The notes beneath the pieces were generated by a model. The model saw only the letters and a list, made by a program, of their open reading frames with translations, was not told the DNA's origin and searched no databases. Positions 53,584 through 55,449 of a stretch of DNA of 55,449 nucleotides are shown here, piece by piece. The stretch comes from Pseudomonadota bacterium. GTDB taxonomy: Bacteria > Desulfobacterota > Binatia > UBA12015. A program made the position numbers and the translations under genes. Within the stretch, counting starts at the first letter, position 1; the number at the start of each line of letters is the position of its first letter. The DNA is taken from assembly GCA_005777805.1 (NCBI GenBank), contig SXLG01000086.1:1-55449 (forward strand). Direction: 5' to 3'.

Positions 53584-54392
53584 GGCAATTCTCCAGATGG
53601 CGGCCTTGGCCCCTCGGACACGTCGTGCAGGTCGCGCTCGGCCTCGCCCCTGCCCGCATGTCCGCGGATGAACTCCGCAGCAGCGCGCCAGCGCTCCGGA
53701 GTGCCGATGTCGTGGAACGGACTCACGCTGCGGTAGGCGAAGACGTGGTGCCGGCGGATCCACTCGGGCAGGAGGTCACGCTCGAGGGAGCAGGCGTGGT
53801 CTGGCGGGATGCGCTCGAGCAGGGCTCGCTCCAGAACGCAGACGCCGACGTTGACCAGCGCGGGCTCGGGACGGCCATCCTTCTCGCGGAAGTCGAGCAC
53901 CGCGCCGGTGGGATCCACCAGCACGCTGCCGTAGGTGGACGCCTCGGCTACTGCGTGCACCGCCAAGGTCGCGTGCGCGGGGTGCAAAAGATGCGCGCTC
54001 CAGAGGGCGTGCAGATCGAGTGGACAGAACGAGTCACCGTTCAAAACGAGCAACGGGCCACGCGGCAGATGTTCGAGCGCGTGGCGCAGCGCGCCGCCGG
54101 TGCCGAGAGGCGAAGGCTCGGGTGAATGCACGAGTTCGAGGGGGCCGTGACTCTCACCGAGCGCTTGCTGCACCGCGCTGGCGCCGATGCCCGTGCAGAG
54201 CACAGCGCGTTCGACGCTACTGCGTGCGAGCCAGTCGAGGACCCAGGCCACGAAGGGCCGGCCGTCGACCGGTGCCAGGACCTTGGGCCGATCGAGTCCG
54301 GCCGGAAGCAGCCGTGTGCCGAGTCCGCCCGCGAGGATGACCGCCGTGAGCGCAGGCCGCGGCAGCCATGCCGATCGCGGAGGGGCGGTCAT
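53580..54392 (-). CDS. hddC: Nucleotidyltransferase, D-glycero-D-manno-heptose 1-phosphate guanylyltransferase-like
   Basis: This 270-residue sugar-1-phosphate nucleotidyltransferase shows AVILAGGLGTRLLP (nucleotide loop), DRPKVLAPVDGRPF (sugar-phosphate Lys), LVLNGDSFCPLDL (metal-binding Asp), FREKDG and FHDIGTPERWRAA near the end. Size and motifs match HddC, which makes GDP-heptose; other NDP-sugar synthases of this size are possible. ATG 54392 is preceded by GAGGAAG at 5 bases. It is the first gene of the 13-gene minus-strand operon; a 642-base spacer lies upstream, where the promoter must be. Confidence 0.78.
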   Translation of the reverse strand: MTAPPRSAWLPRPALTAVILAGGLGTRLLPAGLDRPKVLAPVDGRPFVAWVLDWLARSSVERAVLCTGIGASAVQQALGESHGPLELVHSPEPSPLGTGGALRHALEHLPRGPLLVLNGDSFCPLDLHALWSAHLLHPAHATLAVHAVAEASTYGSVLVDPTGAVLDFREKDGRPEPALVNVGVCVLERALLERIPPDHACSLERDLLPEWIRRHHVFAYRSVSPFHDIGTPERWRAAAEFIRGHAGRGEAERDLHDVSEGPRPPSGELP

Positions 54393-54810
54393 CGCGCTTC
54401 CTCGCGTCGCCGACCATCGGCCTGTTGCAGAGCCATGAGGGGATTCCCCGATGCAAGGCGGTGGCCAAGCAGGGGTGAGCAGCGGCGCGGCCTTCGCGCG
54501 CGGGCGCAGGGTGCTGAGTCAGGTTCTCGGGTCAGACCCTGCCGCTCTCCGGCTGAATCTGCCGGCGCGTGGACAAGTCCGTGACGGCCCGGCGGCGTGC
54601 GGGCGCAGCGACGTGCTTGCGCGATTGTACGAGGGGGGATGGGTGCATGACGTCGCGGCAGCCTTCGCTCGGGCCACGCGGGCGCGCCCGATTGCGCACG
54701 AGCCGTGCCGGCGGAGAGGTTATGGGGCGTACGACGCGATGTCCGGCGCGCCGGGGACGCGGGTGCCAGGCCACCAGACGCTATGTTGCCTGCCCTGCAC
54801 GAGAGTGGCG

Positions 54811-54937
54811 GCGGGACGACGGCCCCGCAGGCTTTGACCGTGGGCACGCCCCCGCACATGGCCACTTTGCGGCGACCGCAAGTCCGGCCCTCGCCCGATG
54901 CTCGGCCGTGGGCACGCCGCGGTGCGGGACGATGGCC
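54811..54937. repeat. Degenerate repeats in the operon's upstream spacer
   Basis: GCGGGACGACGGCC (54811) and GCGGGACGATGGCC (54924) are 113 bp apart. CCGTGGGCACGCC occurs at 54838 and 54906, 68 bp apart. Together they form two interleaved diverged units within the 54393-55034 divergent spacer. No gene was found in this spacer. No confident promoter was found either; TACAAT on the minus strand near 54628 lacks a good -35. Confidence 0.55.
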
Positions 54938-55034
54938 CGCACGCTTCGGCCGTTGACCGGGAAGGGTGTCGCGGGCATCACGGAGAGGGCAGATCGTCGG
55001 CCTCAGCGCGGGAGCCGCCGGGGAAGTCACGCAC

Positions 55035-55449
55035 ATGCAGAGAACGGGCAGCGTAGCGCCCGGCCGTGCGCGAGCGCGGGCCGGTGACCGGGGCGCTGCG
55101 CCGCGCGATCACTCGCGTGCCGCCGTCCGTGGAAGATCCAAATTTTTGCCATTCCTCGTCGTTGTGTTGGCCTGTGTGGCGAGCGTCGAGGCCGAGGCGC
55201 GCTGTCGGTATACCGGCGAGATCGCGATGCTCAGCCGTGCCGTGGACGATCACGTCGCATGTACCCTGCGGCGCGTCGCGGGGGGGACGTGCCGGCCGCC
55301 GCGGCCGGCGCCGGCCTGCGGCGCCGGTCTGCCCGAGGCGGTGAGCGAAGCGTTGCTTGGCCCGGCACCGCTCGCCGGGGTCTGGTCCGTTGGCGCGCGG
55401 GTCTGCCAGGCCGAGTTCGGTCGCGCCGCGGGCCGCTACGTGCGGCAGC
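55035..55449 (+). CDS. N-terminal part of a secreted cysteine-rich protein (runs off the window)
   Basis: The frame from ATG 55035 is open to the window end. A signal peptide (KFLPFLVVVLACVASVEA) begins about 35 codons in, so the true start may be a TTG at 55146, although that would lose the basic residues before it. The mature part has several cysteines. It ends in CQAEFGRAAGRY, very like CQRTIGRAWGRGY of the second Cys module in the 18656 protein, so this is probably another carrier of that module. Divergent from the sugar operon. Function unknown. Confidence 0.6.
   Translation, partial: MQRTGSVAPGRARARAGDRGAAPRDHSRAAVRGRSKFLPFLVVVLACVASVEAEARCRYTGEIAMLSRAVDDHVACTLRRVAGGTCRPPRPAPACGAGLPEAVSEALLGPAPLAGVWSVGARVCQAEFGRAAGRYVRQ

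Overview
The window is GC-rich bacterial DNA (roughly 70% GC by eye). No rRNA, tRNA, transposase, phage gene or CRISPR array is visible. The gene mix is secreted propeller and TolB-like proteins, a FecR/DUF6600 protein, FeoAB, a CaiC-like acyl-CoA ligase, and proteins with helical multi-cysteine modules carrying a CPDATT signature. This suggests a Gram-negative environmental lineage near the old Deltaproteobacteria. Candidatus Binatota would fit best, but that is inference from family content and no marker gene is present.

Layout. 1-2.9 kb: the tail of one gene, then decayed remnants of a membrane glycosyltransferase-like protein and a sulfatase, then an intact carboxymuconolactone-decarboxylase-family gene. 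3.5-8.8 kb: a large exported FecR/DUF6600 protein, then feoA-feoB behind a near-perfect Fur-box palindrome. 8.9-21.8 kb: a parvulin-like isomerase, an acyl-CoA ligase, a TolB-like propeller protein, a DUF309 protein, a small HEWGH membrane protein, an esterase, a beta-helix-like exported protein and a BNR propeller with two six-cysteine modules. 22.3-28.1 kb: an aldehyde dehydrogenase, a class III aminotransferase, an MmsA-type dehydrogenase and an alpha/beta hydrolase, which together could take an aminoaldehyde through an omega-amino acid to an acyl-CoA. 28.2-40.3 kb: a lipoprotein-like protein, a regulator that lacks its ATPase part, a second sulfatase remnant, a coiled-coil protein, a VanX-like dipeptidase, a D-aminoacylase, a GH3 glucosidase, a VOC protein and a patatin.

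40.6-54.4 kb is the most notable region: thirteen minus-strand genes, most overlapping by 1-11 bases, read as one operon. HddC- and HddA-like enzymes would make a GDP-heptose. A GMD-like dehydratase, an RmlC-like 3,5-epimerase, two unusual NAD-dependent epimerase/reductases, an aldo/keto reductase fused to a ParB-like domain and a TylF-type methyltransferase would modify it. A double-domain GT2 glycosyltransferase would transfer it. Two separate two-subunit thiamine-diphosphate enzymes (an E1 alpha/beta pair and a split transketolase) sit inside the operon, so a carbon-branched or chain-extended heptose is a reasonable hypothesis. The GmhA and GmhB steps are not in the window.

A second pattern crosses the window. 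Many spacers longer than about 150 bp hold two to four degenerate direct repeats. The sequence differs at each locus, but the spacing is commonly 68-75 bp and is exactly 72 bp in several spacers. Their function is unknown.
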